A stretch of DNA of 64,000 nucleotides from Aureimonas altamirensis. GTDB taxonomy: Bacteria > Pseudomonadota > Alphaproteobacteria > Rhizobiales > Rhizobiaceae. Below are positions 34,194 through 43,619 of the stretch, one piece after another. The position numbers were made by a program, and so were the translations under genes. Under the pieces are notes generated by a model. The model was not told where the DNA came from and ran no database searches. It worked only from the letters and a program-made list of their open reading frames with translations. The stretch spans positions 304,384 to 368,383 of the forward strand of contig NZ_JAMQCO010000004.1 in the NCBI RefSeq assembly GCF_023702225.1, written 5' to 3'. The stretch's first letter is position 1. The number at the start of each line of letters is the position of its first letter.

Positions 34194-35539
34194 CGCGACA
34201 CCTCGGGCAGGCCCATCAGTTCGCCGAAGGTTCCGCGCGCCAGCGGGCCGCCCACCAGAAGATCCGGCTGGGCGCGCCCATCCGCCGCCACCGCCCGGCC
34301 GTCTCGATCCGTTTCGATGCCCAGCCGCGTTGGATCCGGCCGAAGCAGGCCGGCCGCAGCCATGCGCGCCGGCAGCCCTTCGCCGGACAGGATGTCGCCA
34401 TGCGAAGGCCCGGTCGTATTGATGACGGCGTCGAAAAGGCCGGTCCGCACCTGGCCTTCCCCCCGCAGCCGGTAGCGCACCTCCAACCCCTCGTCCGTTG
34501 CGGCGCCGGCCACCAGACGCGCCGCGACATGGCGGAATGTCCCTTCCCGTTCACGCCGCTCCAGCACGGCCTCCACCTGGGGCGCGATGCGAAAGCGATG
34601 CACGTCCCAGAAGGCGCGCAACCGCCGCACCAGGCGGATCCGTTCTGCCGGCGCCAAAGCCGTCCAGAGCTCCGGCCCGCAGTCGCGCACGTGATCCATC
34701 ACCCATTGCCAGGGCGCGCCGGCCGCCGCCGCATGGGAAATCTCCAGGCGGATGGCCGCAACCAGCGGACGCACGCCCCTTTCCGCCGCCTCGCGGAAAT
34801 CGGCCGTCCAGGCACCGGTCCGGGCGCTATGCCCCCGGGAGCGGAGGCCGTTGCGCGACAGGCACAGGATGGCTCCCCGATGACCGCGTCCATCCAGGGT
34901 CGCCACCATGTCGGCAGCCGTCAGGCCGGAACCGAGGATCAGGATGCGCGCCCGCTGCCCGATCGCATCGAGGGCGCCGGCCGCATAGGGGTCCGCAACG
35001 TAAGCGGGTGAGCCGGCGATGGGTGCCAGTTGCCGGGGCGTGCCTGGGCGCGGATGCGTCGCGGCCAGGATCAGGAGTTCGGCCGGCGCCGACGATCCGT
35101 CGGACAGCTTCACACTCCAGCCGCGCCCGTCGCGCACGGCCTCGATCGCCCATTGCCGCAGGTGCCGGACACGGCCATCGGCTAGGGCGGGCGCAAGCTG
35201 CTCTGCGACGTAGCGGCCGAAGAGGCCGCGCTGGGGAAAGAGCGCGCCTGTTGCCGGCCAGCATGCGGCGGGATCGTCGCGGCAGGCGGCGTCGGCGTCC
35301 AGCCAATCCTGGAAGTGATCCGGCTCGTCCGGCCGCAGGCTCATCCGCGCGGCCGGTACGTTGATACGGTGGGCGGGATCGGTGGCGGAGTAGGCAAGCC
35401 CGCACCCCAGCCGCGCCCTCGGCTCCACCACCCGGATCGGCAGGCTTGCCAGACGGGGCATGCGGGAAAGGTGATAGGCGATAGCGGCTCCGCTGAAGCC
35501 GCCGCCGACGATGACGACGCCGCGACGGGCTTCAGCCAT
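34109..35539 (-). CDS. FAD/NAD(P)-binding oxidoreductase of the ssuD operon
   Basis: 476 residues. N-terminal dinucleotide motif VVIVGGGFSGAAIAYHLS (about 8-25), RVVEPRARLGCGLAYS, and a second Rossmann motif ILILGSGLTAADMV (about 200-213) indicate FAD and NAD(P) sites (NAD_binding_9-type protein). The reaction is unknown. It starts 2 bp after ssuD, so it is co-transcribed with it and may process a product of sulfonate cleavage or feed electrons. The last 85 bp are read on both strands, shared with the convergent monooxygenase gene. Confidence 0.78.
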   Translation of the reverse strand: MAEARRGVVIVGGGFSGAAIAYHLSRMPRLASLPIRVVEPRARLGCGLAYSATDPAHRINVPAARMSLRPDEPDHFQDWLDADAACRDDPAACWPATGALFPQRGLFGRYVAEQLAPALADGRVRHLRQWAIEAVRDGRGWSVKLSDGSSAPAELLILAATHPRPGTPRQLAPIAGSPAYVADPYAAGALDAIGQRARILILGSGLTAADMVATLDGRGHRGAILCLSRNGLRSRGHSARTGAWTADFREAAERGVRPLVAAIRLEISHAAAAGAPWQWVMDHVRDCGPELWTALAPAERIRLVRRLRAFWDVHRFRIAPQVEAVLERREREGTFRHVAARLVAGAATDEGLEVRYRLRGEGQVRTGLFDAVINTTGPSHGDILSGEGLPARMAAAGLLRPDPTRLGIETDRDGRAVAADGRAQPDLLVGGPLARGTFGELMGLPEVSRYAKAVAESAADRLSPLPNSLLRSVPGV

Positions 35540-35541
35540 GA

Positions 35542-36717
35542 TCAGGAGGCGCTCGCGCTGCGGGCGGACGGGCGTTCGGAGCCGGCGATCGTCTCGCCGA
35601 AGGGGCCCGTATTCACGGACCGGTCCCGCCCCGGAATGGCGTGGTCGAGCGGCAGCCTGGGCAAGACCAGTTCTCCGAACGTGTAGGCTTCCTCCAGGTG
35701 AGGATAGCCGGACATGATGAATGTGTCGATGCCGAGCCGCCGGTAGGCGTCCATGCGCTCGGCGACCGTATCGGGATCGCCGACCAGCGCCGTGCCCGCG
35801 CCGCCGCGCACGAGGCCGACTCCCGCCCAGAGATTGGGGCTGACCTCCAGCCGGGACCGGTCGCCCTTGTGCAGCGCGCTCATGCGGCTCTGCCCGACCG
35901 AGTCCATCCGTGCGAAGATCTGCTGCGCCGAAGCGATCGTCGCATCGTCCAGCCGGCTAATCAGGTCATCGGCGGCGGCCCACGCCTTCTGCGTGGTATC
36001 GCGGACGATCACATGCAGCCGGATGCCGAAGGATACCTCCCGGCCCGCCTTCGCCGCCGCCTCGCGCACGGTATCCAGCTTGCGCTCCACCGCCTCCGGC
36101 GGCTCGCCCCAGGTCAGGTATTTGTCGATCGTGCGGGAGGCCACGTCGATACCCGCGTCGGACGAGCCGCCGAAGTAGAGCGGCGGATGCGGCGTCTGGT
36201 GCGGCGGGAACAGCAGCCGCCCATCCGCGATGCGGAAATGCCTGCCTTCATGCTCGACGGTCTCGCCGGCCAGCACCGCCTTGTAGATGTGGAGGAACTC
36301 CTCGGTGATCTCGTAGCGCTCGGCGTGCGACTGGAATATGCCGTCGCCGCCATTCTCCACCGGATCGCCGCCGGTGACGACGTTGATCAGCAGTCGTCCG
36401 CCCGAGAACCGGTCCAGCGTGGCCGTCATGCGGGCGGCGAGCGTCGGCGACTGCAGGCCCGGCCGGACGGCGACCAGAAAGCGCAAGCGCTCGGTCAGCG
36501 GAACGAGGGCCGACGCCGTCACCCAGCTATCCTCGCACGAGCGGCCGGTCGGCAGGAGAACGCCGTAATAGCCGAGCTGGTCCGCTGCGCGCGCAACCTG
36601 CGATAGATACGGAAGGTCCACCGCCCGTCCGCCCTCGGACGTGCCGAGGTAGCGGCTGTCGCCGTGTGTCGGCAGGAACCATAGAACCTTGATACGCCTG
36701 GGCTCGGCAGTCGACAT
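35542..36717 (-). CDS. ssuD: Alkanesulfonate monooxygenase SsuD
   Basis: 391 residues, usual SsuD length. Family segments are clear: [16 protein letters not shown] at the start, [24 protein letters not shown] in pieces (about 40-63), [39 protein letters not shown] and [15 protein letters not shown]. It uses FMNH2 and O2 to split alkanesulfonates to aldehyde and sulfite. The start at 36717 follows GGAGAAGAGAG. It is divergent from ssuACB and shares the 167-bp control region with it; the FMN reductase is encoded 9 kb away. Confidence 0.93.
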   Translation of the reverse strand: MSTAEPRRIKVLWFLPTHGDSRYLGTSEGGRAVDLPYLSQVARAADQLGYYGVLLPTGRSCEDSWVTASALVPLTERLRFLVAVRPGLQSPTLAARMTATLDRFSGGRLLINVVTGGDPVENGGDGIFQSHAERYEITEEFLHIYKAVLAGETVEHEGRHFRIADGRLLFPPHQTPHPPLYFGGSSDAGIDVASRTIDKYLTWGEPPEAVERKLDTVREAAAKAGREVSFGIRLHVIVRDTTQKAWAAADDLISRLDDATIASAQQIFARMDSVGQSRMSALHKGDRSRLEVSPNLWAGVGLVRGGAGTALVGDPDTVAERMDAYRRLGIDTFIMSGYPHLEEAYTFGELVLPRLPLDHAIPGRDRSVNTGPFGETIAGSERPSARSASAS

Positions 36718-36799
36718 GCGCTCTCTTCTCCGGTTGGACGATGCAGCAAGCCTAGCGGCCGGGCCAGCGCGCCGGCGAGGCAAGAAATGTCGTTATTGT

Positions 36800-36852
36800 A
36801 CACAAAATTAATAGACTATTTCTCGTCTGCTCGTCGGCACGCGATCTAGCAT
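36800..36852. promoter_or_regulatory. Sulfur-operon control element, copy 2 (ssuD/ssuA divergent region)
   Basis: ACACAAAAT (36800-36808), two bases, ATAGACTATT (36811-36820); ATAG-A-CTAT is a perfect small palindrome. It matches the element at 27098-27118. TAGCAT at 36847-36852 is a possible -10 for ssuA. The site ends 65 bp before ssuA and 82 bp from ssuD, so it could serve both directions. Confidence 0.6.
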
Positions 36853-36885
36853 CCCGGTCTCGTTTCCAGCCCCGGAGCATCGCCG

Positions 36886-37845
36886 ATGACACGATTTGCA
36901 TCCATCCTTGCCGGTTTGTCCGTGCTTCTTGCGGCAAGCACCGCATCCGCCGCCGAACTGGACGAGATCCGCATCGATTGGGCCACCTACAATCCGATCT
37001 CCATCCTGTTGAAGGAGAAAGGGTTGCTCGAGAAGGAATTCGAGGCCGACGGGATAGGCATCCGCTGGGTGCAGTCCGCCGGATCCAACAAGGCCCTGGA
37101 ATTCCTGAACGCCCAGTCCATCGATTTCGGTTCGACGGCGGGCTCCGCCGCGCTGCTGGCGCGTGTGAACGGCAACCCGGTGAAGTCGATCTATGTCTAT
37201 TCGAAGCCGGAATGGACCGCTCTCGTTGCGCGTGGCGACAGCGATATCGATCAGGTCGCAAATCTGAAGGGCAAGACGGTCGCGGTGACACGCGGTACGG
37301 ATCCGCACGTCTTTCTCGTTCGCGCGCTTGCGGATGCGGGCCTGTCGGAACGCGATGTCAACCTGGTCCTGCTTCAGCACGCGGATGGCAAGACGGCCCT
37401 TCTGCGGGGCGACGTGGACGCCTGGGCCGGGCTCGACCCGCTCATGGCTTCCGCCGAGGTGGAGGACGGGGCAAAGCTGTTCTTCCGCGATCCAGACGCC
37501 AACACCTGGGGCGTCCTCAACACGCGGGACGACTTCGCCGACGAGCATCCCGAGATCGTCCAGCGCGTCCTGTCGATCTATGAGGAAGCGCGGCAGGCGG
37601 CAATCGCCGACCCGGCGGCCCTGCGGGCCCTTCTGATCGAAGCGACCGGCCTGCCGGAACCGGTGATCCGCCGCCAGCTCGAGCGGACGGAGATCACGCA
37701 CTCCGCCATCGGAGATGCGCAGGCGGATACGATCGAGGCGGCCGGAAAGGCCCTGCAGCAGGCGGGCGTCATCGCGGCCGACGTGGATGTGGAACAGACG
37801 GTCGGCGCATTGATCGACAAGCGCTTCGGCAATCTCGGACAGTGA
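36886..37845 (+). CDS. ssuA: Aliphatic sulfonate-binding protein SsuA
   Basis: 319 residues with signal peptide (MTRFASILAGLSVLLAASTASA). Mature part has the SsuA/TauA pattern: IRIDWATYNPISILLKEKGLLEKEF in pieces, WVQSAGSNKALEFLNAQSIDFGSTAGSAALLA in pieces, LKGKTVAVTRGTDPHVFL. It captures alkanesulfonates in the periplasm for SsuBC. First gene of ssuACB. Confidence 0.9.
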   Translation: MTRFASILAGLSVLLAASTASAAELDEIRIDWATYNPISILLKEKGLLEKEFEADGIGIRWVQSAGSNKALEFLNAQSIDFGSTAGSAALLARVNGNPVKSIYVYSKPEWTALVARGDSDIDQVANLKGKTVAVTRGTDPHVFLVRALADAGLSERDVNLVLLQHADGKTALLRGDVDAWAGLDPLMASAEVEDGAKLFFRDPDANTWGVLNTRDDFADEHPEIVQRVLSIYEEARQAAIADPAALRALLIEATGLPEPVIRRQLERTEITHSAIGDAQADTIEAAGKALQQAGVIAADVDVEQTVGALIDKRFGNLGQ

Positions 37846-38612
37846 GTCGCCTGCGTTCCGCATTGATCGGCCTGGCGCTGCCGATCAGCCTTGGACTGGC
37901 ATGGGAGGTGGCGGTGGCCATCGGCGTCTCGGATGGACGGCTGCTGCCGCCACCGTCGCGCATCTGGGCGGAACTGGTGCGCCTGTCGGCCAACGGCGCC
38001 CTCGCCGAACATGCGGGAATCACGTCGTGGCGCGTGGCGACCGGCTTTCTCGCGGGCGCACTGGCCGGAACAGTCACCGGCGCCATCACCGGCTACTGGC
38101 GTCTCGCCCGCGAAACGCTCGACCCGTCGCTGCAGGCGTTGCGCTCCATCCCCTCCATCGCCTGGGTTCCCCTGTTCATCCTGTGGTTCGGCATATTCGA
38201 GACCTCCAAGGTCATGCTGATCGCCGTCGGCGTCTTCTTCCCCGTCTATCTCGGCGTCAGCACCGCATTATCGGCAGTGGATCGCAAGATCGTGGAGGTC
38301 GGCCGCATCCACCGCCTGACGCCGGCGGGAACGATCCTGCGCATCCTCCTGCCTTCGATCCTGCCGGCCTATGTCACCGCGCTGCGCACCGGCCTCGGCC
38401 TCGGCTGGATGTTCGTGGTGGCGGCCGAGTTCATGGGCGCTTCGGCCGGGCTCGGCTATCTTCTGGTGGATGGGCAGCAACTCGGCAAGCCAACGCAGAT
38501 CGTTGCCGCGATCCTGGCCTTCGCCGTTCTGGGCAAACTGTCCGATGCCCTCCTGGAAGCCGCCTTCGCACCGCTGCTGGGCTGGCAGGACACCCAGGGA
38601 AAGGAGGTTTGA
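37842..38612 (+). CDS. ssuC: Sulfonate ABC permease SsuC (GTG start)
   Basis: 256 residues, about six membrane segments, with RVATGFLAGALAG and the EAA-type loop around HRLTPAGTILRILLPSILPAY (about 150-170). The GTG at 37842 overlaps the ssuA stop codon; no strong ribosome site is seen, which suits translational coupling. Confidence 0.88.
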   Translation: MSRLRSALIGLALPISLGLAWEVAVAIGVSDGRLLPPPSRIWAELVRLSANGALAEHAGITSWRVATGFLAGALAGTVTGAITGYWRLARETLDPSLQALRSIPSIAWVPLFILWFGIFETSKVMLIAVGVFFPVYLGVSTALSAVDRKIVEVGRIHRLTPAGTILRILLPSILPAYVTALRTGLGLGWMFVVAAEFMGASAGLGYLLVDGQQLGKPTQIVAAILAFAVLGKLSDALLEAAFAPLLGWQDTQGKEV

Positions 38613-38613
38613 A

Positions 38614-39375
38614 GTGCTGTCCATAGACCGCCTGGACAAGACCTTTCGCAACGGCACCATCGCCCTGTCCGGGTTGAATCTGACCGTGGGCGAAGGCGAG
38701 ATCGTTGCGCTGGTGGGCGGCTCCGGCTGCGGAAAATCTACCCTGCTTCGGCTCGTTTCCGGCCTCGACACGGCCAGCGGCGGCGAAATCCGCCTGAACG
38801 GGGCGCGGATCGAAGGTCCGATAGAGCGGATAGGGCTGGTGTTCCAGGAGCCGCGCCTGCTTCCGTGGCTCAACGTCGCCCGCAATATCGGCTTCGGGCT
38901 TTCGCATCTCTCCGATGCCGAGCGCGCGACGCGGGTGGATGCCCTGCTGAACGCGGTGCAATTGCCGACCTACGGCCGGCGTTGGCCAAAAGAGTTGTCG
39001 GGCGGTCAGGCACAGCGGGTGGCCATCGCCCGGGCCCTTGCCCCGGAACCGTCCGTGCTGCTGATGGACGAGCCGTTCTCCGCGCTGGACGCCATCACCC
39101 GGACCGAGCTCCAGGACCATCTGGTCGCGCTGTGGCAGACCCACAAACGGACCTTCCTCGTCGTGACGCACGATATAGAAGAGGCCGTTGCGCTGGCCGA
39201 CAGGGTCATCGTCATGCGCGCACATCCGGGCCGGATCTTTGCGGACATACGCATTTCCGTTCCACGCCCGCGCATCCGCACGACGGCCGCTTTCGAGACG
39301 GCCGTACGCGACGTCCGGCTTGCCCTGGACGAGGCGATCGGCCGGCGCTCCGCGCCGGCCGCCGTCAATGGCTGA
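38614..39375 (+). CDS. ssuB: Sulfonate ABC ATPase SsuB (GTG start)
   Basis: 253 residues. Walker A GGSGCGKST, Q-loop VFQEPRLLPW, signature LSGGQAQRVAIARA, Walker B LLMDEPFSALDA, switch His in VTHDIEEAV. AAGGAGG six bases before GTG 38614 fixes the start. It completes ssuACB; its last 11 bp overlap the convergent fmdB gene. Confidence 0.9.
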   Translation: MLSIDRLDKTFRNGTIALSGLNLTVGEGEIVALVGGSGCGKSTLLRLVSGLDTASGGEIRLNGARIEGPIERIGLVFQEPRLLPWLNVARNIGFGLSHLSDAERATRVDALLNAVQLPTYGRRWPKELSGGQAQRVAIARALAPEPSVLLMDEPFSALDAITRTELQDHLVALWQTHKRTFLVVTHDIEEAVALADRVIVMRAHPGRIFADIRISVPRPRIRTTAAFETAVRDVRLALDEAIGRRSAPAAVNG

Positions 39376-39703
39376 TCATCCATGGCCGCGCCGACGGAAA
39401 GGTCTTTGCGCCGCCGGCGGTATGGACGGCCTTGCCGGCCTTGGCCCGGCTCTTGTCGCCGCAACATCCGCAACCGGCCGGATGCCGCCCGGAAGAGCGG
39501 GCCGGCTCGTGCCGGCTCCGCTCGTTGGTGGCCATCGCCTTGCGCCGCATCGGGTCCATCCCCGCAACGAAGGGCGCCGACAAGATCACCCGCTCGCCGG
39601 CCCTCCCGCAGCCTGGGCAGGGGGCCGGCTCGGCCGCGCGCGCCATCGGGGCGAGCGTGGAAAACGACCCGCACTCCGCGCATTCGTAATCGTAGAACGG
39701 CAT
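39365..39703 (-). CDS. fmdB: FmdB-family zinc-ribbon protein
   Basis: 112 residues. The N-terminal zinc ribbon MPFYDYECAECG has C8/C11 and later C29/C32 in APCPGCG; a second Cys group GCGCCG lies near residue 87. FmdB of Methylophilus was proposed as a regulatory protein of formamidase expression; homologs are often annotated FmdB without proven function. It follows fmdA by 20 bp as the last gene of the amide operon. Confidence 0.8.
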   Translation of the reverse strand: MPFYDYECAECGSFSTLAPMARAAEPAPCPGCGRAGERVILSAPFVAGMDPMRRKAMATNERSRHEPARSSGRHPAGCGCCGDKSRAKAGKAVHTAGGAKTFPSARPWMISH

Positions 39704-39723
39704 GTTGCCCCCTTCGCTCTCGT

Positions 39724-40956
39724 TCAAAGGTCCTGGGCGATCGGCATGTCGATCGAACCGTCCAGATATTTCTGTGGGCCGGCGGCGCTTGGGCTGATGT
39801 CGAAATCGAATATCTGCGTCGGCAGCCACAGGGTGGCGCAGCTGTTCGGTATGTCGACCACGCCGGAGAAATGGCCTTGCACCGGCGCAACGCCCAGGAT
39901 CGAGTGCGCCTGCGCGGGCGAATAGCCGAACTTGGTCAGGTAGGAGATCGCGTTCAGGCAGGCCTGCCGATAGGCGACATTGGCGTCCAGATAGTGCTGG
40001 GTGCCGGATTCATCGACGGAGATGCCCTCGAAGATGAGGTAGTCGTTGTAGTTCGGCGTGATCGGCGACGGCTTGAAGATCGGGTTCCTGATCCCGTACA
40101 GCGCCATGCCGTCCTTGATGATGTTGACGCGAATGTGCAGCCAGGCGCCGAACATCTCGATGGCGCCGCAAAAGGTAATCTCGCCGTCACCCTGGCTGAA
40201 ATGCATGTCGCCCATCGAAAGGCCGGCCCCGTCGACATAGACCGGAAAGAAGATCTTGGACCCGCGGGACAGGTCCTTGATGTCGCAATTGCCGCCATGC
40301 TCGCGCGGGGGGACGGTGCGCGCCCCTTCGGCCGCCACGCGGTCCCGGTCGGCGCCGGTCAGCTTGCCCAGATGCGCCGTTGCGGCGAAAGGCGGGTTCG
40401 CCAGCGGCGGCACGCGCCCCGGATCCGTATCGATCAGCGCCTGCTCCCGCGTGTTCCAGGTGTCCAGCAGCGCCTTGTCCGGCAGCGTCCCGATCAGGCC
40501 GGGGTGGATAAGCCCGGCGAAGCCGACGCCCGGCACGTGCCGCGAGCGCGTGAACAGGCCCTCGTAGTGCCATACCGATTTCTGCGCGAGGGGGAAGTGG
40601 TCGGTCAGGAAGCCGCCGCCGTTCTTCTTGGAGAAGAAGCCGTTGAAACCCCATTCATGGCCTTTCAGCGTACCGGCGTCGAGGATATCGACCACCAGCA
40701 GATCGCCCGGCCTGGCGCCCTTCACGCCGATGGGCCCCGACAGGTAATGCACCGTGGACAGGTCCACGTCGCGGATATCCTCCGCGCTGTCATCGTTCTT
40801 GATGGCGCCGCCCGTCCAGTCCACCGTCTCGACGAGGAAATCCGCGCCGGGTTCCACCCATACGGCGATGGGGATGTCCGGATGCCAGCGATTGTGCAGC
40901 ATCTCGTTTTCCGTCGCGGGACGGGACAGGTCCACGGAAATCAGGGTATCAGGCAT
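39724..40956 (-). CDS. fmdA: Formamidase/acetamidase FmdA
   Basis: 410 residues, usual FmdA_AmdA length. Visible segments: WHPDIPIAVWVEPGADFLVETVDWTGG in pieces near the start, HYLSGPIGVKGARPGDLLVVDI (about 54-75), PGVGFAGLIHPGLIGT, PPREHGGNCDIKDLSRGSKIFFPVYVDGA in pieces, GLSMGDMHFSQGDGEITFCGAIEM in pieces. It hydrolyses formamide (or short-chain amides) to ammonia and the acid. CAGGAGCG precedes the ATG. Position directly behind urtE says that the Urt-type transporter may carry amides as well as urea. Confidence 0.92.
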   Translation of the reverse strand: MPDTLISVDLSRPATENEMLHNRWHPDIPIAVWVEPGADFLVETVDWTGGAIKNDDSAEDIRDVDLSTVHYLSGPIGVKGARPGDLLVVDILDAGTLKGHEWGFNGFFSKKNGGGFLTDHFPLAQKSVWHYEGLFTRSRHVPGVGFAGLIHPGLIGTLPDKALLDTWNTREQALIDTDPGRVPPLANPPFAATAHLGKLTGADRDRVAAEGARTVPPREHGGNCDIKDLSRGSKIFFPVYVDGAGLSMGDMHFSQGDGEITFCGAIEMFGAWLHIRVNIIKDGMALYGIRNPIFKPSPITPNYNDYLIFEGISVDESGTQHYLDANVAYRQACLNAISYLTKFGYSPAQAHSILGVAPVQGHFSGVVDIPNSCATLWLPTQIFDFDISPSAAGPQKYLDGSIDMPIAQDL

Positions 40957-41001
40957 GAAACGCTCCTGTTGTCGGTTGCAACTGCGGTCTTGCCCCGTCC
41001 G

Positions 41002-41691
41002 TCATACGGACAGGTAGCGGGTGATCTGCGCCTCGTCGACCAAGGCAGCCGGCGTATCGTGGACGAGCTCGCCGTTCTCGATCACGAGCACCCGGTCGGC
41101 GATATCGAGTGCAAAGGAGAGGACCTGTTCGGACACGACGATGGCCAGGCCCTTGTCGTCGCGGATCCGGCGCAGGGTGCGCCCCATCTCGCGGATGATG
41201 GAAGGCTGGATACCCTCGGTCGGCTCGTCCAGAAGCAGCACCTTGGGGCGCGAGGCCAGCGCGCGGGCGATGGCCAGCTGCTGCTGCTGCCCGCCTGAAA
41301 GGTTGCCGCCGCGCCGGCGTCCCATTTCGGCCAGCACGGGAAACAGCTCGTACAGGTCGCCCGGCACGTCGCGCTCTCCCGTGACGGTCAGCCCCGTCTC
41401 GATGTTCTCGCGCACCGTCATGGTGGAAAAGATCATCCGCCCCTGCGGCACGTAGCCGAGGCCGCTGCGCACCCGGACATGGCTTCTGGCCGAGGTCAGG
41501 TCGGCGCCGTCGACCTGCACGCGCCCGTCGCGCGTCGGGATGATGCCCATCAGGGATTTCATGAGCGTCGTCTTGCCCATGCCGTTGCGGCCCATGATGG
41601 CGACGATCTCCCCGGCGCCGACACGGAAATCCAGCCCGTGCAGTACCTCGCTCGAACCGTAGGAAACCCGCAAACCGTTCACGTCCAGCAT
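41002..41691 (-). CDS. urtE: Urea/short-amide ABC ATPase UrtE
   Basis: 229 residues: Walker A GRNGMGKTT, YVPQGRMIF, signature LSGGQQQQLAIARA, Walker B LLLDEPTEGIQP. EGIQPSI is characteristic of UrtE/LivF-type proteins. It pairs with UrtD to power UrtBC. Confidence 0.93.
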   Translation of the reverse strand: MLDVNGLRVSYGSSEVLHGLDFRVGAGEIVAIMGRNGMGKTTLMKSLMGIIPTRDGRVQVDGADLTSARSHVRVRSGLGYVPQGRMIFSTMTVRENIETGLTVTGERDVPGDLYELFPVLAEMGRRRGGNLSGGQQQQLAIARALASRPKVLLLDEPTEGIQPSIIREMGRTLRRIRDDKGLAIVVSEQVLSFALDIADRVLVIENGELVHDTPAALVDEAQITRYLSV

Positions 41692-41718
41692 AGTGCAACC
41701 TCCTGCGCGGTCGGCGGC

Positions 41719-42465
41719 TCAGTGGCCGAGATAGACTTCCACGACCTTTGGGTCGTTCTTGACGTGCTCCATCGTGCCCTCCGACAGGACGTGGCCCTGG
41801 TGCAGCACGGTGACGCGATGCGCGATGTCTTCCACGAACTTCATGTCGTGCTCGATCACGATCACAGAACGCCCGTCGATGATGCGGTGCAGCAACTCGG
41901 CCGTCCGCACGCGCTCGGCTACGCTCATTCCGGCAACGGGCTCGTCCAGCATCAGCAAGTCCGGGTCCTGGATCAGCAGCATGCCGATCTCCAGCCATTG
42001 CTTCTGCCCGTGGCTCAGCATGTCCGAGCGCCGGTGCAGATGCTCTTTCAGGAAGATCGTCTCGGCGACCTCTTCCACTCGGTCGCGCACCTCGGCGTCC
42101 CGGCGGAAGGCGAGTGCGCCGAAGACGGACCAGCCACGCGGATAGGAGATTTCGAGATTTTCGAAGACGGTCAGATCCTCGTAGATCGTCGGGTTCTGGA
42201 ACTTGCGGCCGACGCCGGCATGAACGATCTGATACTCCTTCATCTGCGTCAGCTCCTTGTCGCGGAAGCGGATGGAGCCGGAGGTGGCCTTCGTCTTGCC
42301 GCAGATGAGGTCCAGCGCCGTCGTCTTGCCGGCTCCGTTGGGGCCGATGATGACGCGGATCTCGTTTTCGTCGACGTAGAAGGACAGGTCGTTGACCGCC
42401 TTGAACCCGTCGAAGGATACGGTCAGCGCCTCCACCGACAGCAGGAAATCGTTGGTCGTGGCCAT
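41719..42465 (-). CDS. urtD: Urea/short-amide ABC ATPase UrtD
   Basis: 248 residues, LivG type: Walker A GPNGAGKTT, VGRKFQNPTIYEDLTVFENLE in pieces, signature LSHGQKQWLEIGM (SHGQK in place of SGGQ is usual in UrtD), Walker B LLMLDEPVAGMS, switch His in VIEHDMKFV. Confidence 0.93.
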   Translation of the reverse strand: MATTNDFLLSVEALTVSFDGFKAVNDLSFYVDENEIRVIIGPNGAGKTTALDLICGKTKATSGSIRFRDKELTQMKEYQIVHAGVGRKFQNPTIYEDLTVFENLEISYPRGWSVFGALAFRRDAEVRDRVEEVAETIFLKEHLHRRSDMLSHGQKQWLEIGMLLIQDPDLLMLDEPVAGMSVAERVRTAELLHRIIDGRSVIVIEHDMKFVEDIAHRVTVLHQGHVLSEGTMEHVKNDPKVVEVYLGH

Positions 42466-42477
42466 GGCCGGCGCTCC

Positions 42478-43611
42478 TTACTTGGCGGTGGACGGGGTTG
42501 CGTCGGGCGCGGAGATGCGTGCCGCGCCGCGCCGCGTAAGACGCTTCAGGACAGGCTCCACATGCGCGGTCCAAAGGCCCGCCAATCCCATCGGGAAAGC
42601 CACCGTGACGCCGATGAAGAGAGCGCCCATGGCGAACAGCCACAGTTCGGGGAAACTTTCGGAAAACGAAGTCTTGGCGAAGTTGACGAGCAGCGTGCCG
42701 TACACCGCACCCAGCAGCGACAGCCGTCCGCCGACGGCGCAGAAGATCACCATCTCGATCGAGGGCACGATGCCGATCAGCGTCGGCGACATGAAGCCGA
42801 CCTGCAGGGTGAACATGGCGCCGCCGATGCCGGCCAGCGCCGCGGCGAAGGTGAAGACGAAGATCTTGAAGCGCGCCGTGTCGTATCCGGAAAAGCGGAC
42901 CCGGTCTTCCTTGTCGCGCATGGCGACCAGGATGCGCCCCAGCTTGGAATTGCGCACCAGCATGCAGACGACGATGGCGCCGATGAGCAGGAAGGCGTTG
43001 ACGAAATAGAGGATGGTCTTGGCGCCGTCGCCGCGGATATCCCAGCCCGCCAGCGTACGCAGGTCAGTAATGCCGTTGACGCCGCCCGTATAGCCCTGCT
43101 GGCCGATGATGAGGATGGTGAGGATGGCGGCGATGGCCTGCGTGATGATGGCGAAGTAGACGCCGCCGACCCGCCGCGTGAACATCGCGAAGCCGATCAC
43201 GAAGGCAAGTGCGGCCGGCACCGCCATGACGGCGATGATGGTCAGCGGCAGCGAGTGGAAGGGCTGCCAGAACCATGGCAGCTCCGTCACCTGGTTCCAG
43301 TCCATGAAGTCCGGGATACCGGGGGTGGACTGGATGGCGGTCGCCTCGGGCGTCGATGCCTCCAGTTTCAGGAACATCGCCATGCAGTAGCCACCCAGGC
43401 CGAAGAAGATGCCCTGCCCCAGCGAAAGGATGCCTGCGCTGCCCCAGCACAGGACCAGCCCGACCGCGACGAAGGCGTAGGTGAGATACTTGCCGACGAG
43501 ATTGAGCCGGAAGGCATCGGTCATGGCCGGGATGACCAGCAGGATCAGCGCGGCCAGGATGAGAAGGCCGATGGCCTGACCGCGCAGGGGAGAGTTCAGC
43601 GGGTTTTGCAT
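42478..43611 (-). CDS. urtC: Urea/short-amide ABC permease UrtC
   Basis: 377 residues, LivM-type permease with about nine membrane segments. Characteristic stretches: LCWGSAGILSLGQGIFFGLGGYCMAMFL in pieces (about 54-81), YFAIITQAIAAILT, QQGYTGGVNGITDL, VGFMSPTLIGIVPSIEMVIFCAVGGR in pieces. The N-terminus is cytoplasmic. Confidence 0.92.
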   Translation of the reverse strand: MQNPLNSPLRGQAIGLLILAALILLVIPAMTDAFRLNLVGKYLTYAFVAVGLVLCWGSAGILSLGQGIFFGLGGYCMAMFLKLEASTPEATAIQSTPGIPDFMDWNQVTELPWFWQPFHSLPLTIIAVMAVPAALAFVIGFAMFTRRVGGVYFAIITQAIAAILTILIIGQQGYTGGVNGITDLRTLAGWDIRGDGAKTILYFVNAFLLIGAIVVCMLVRNSKLGRILVAMRDKEDRVRFSGYDTARFKIFVFTFAAALAGIGGAMFTLQVGFMSPTLIGIVPSIEMVIFCAVGGRLSLLGAVYGTLLVNFAKTSFSESFPELWLFAMGALFIGVTVAFPMGLAGLWTAHVEPVLKRLTRRGAARISAPDATPSTAK

Positions 43612-43619
43612 GGCGGACC

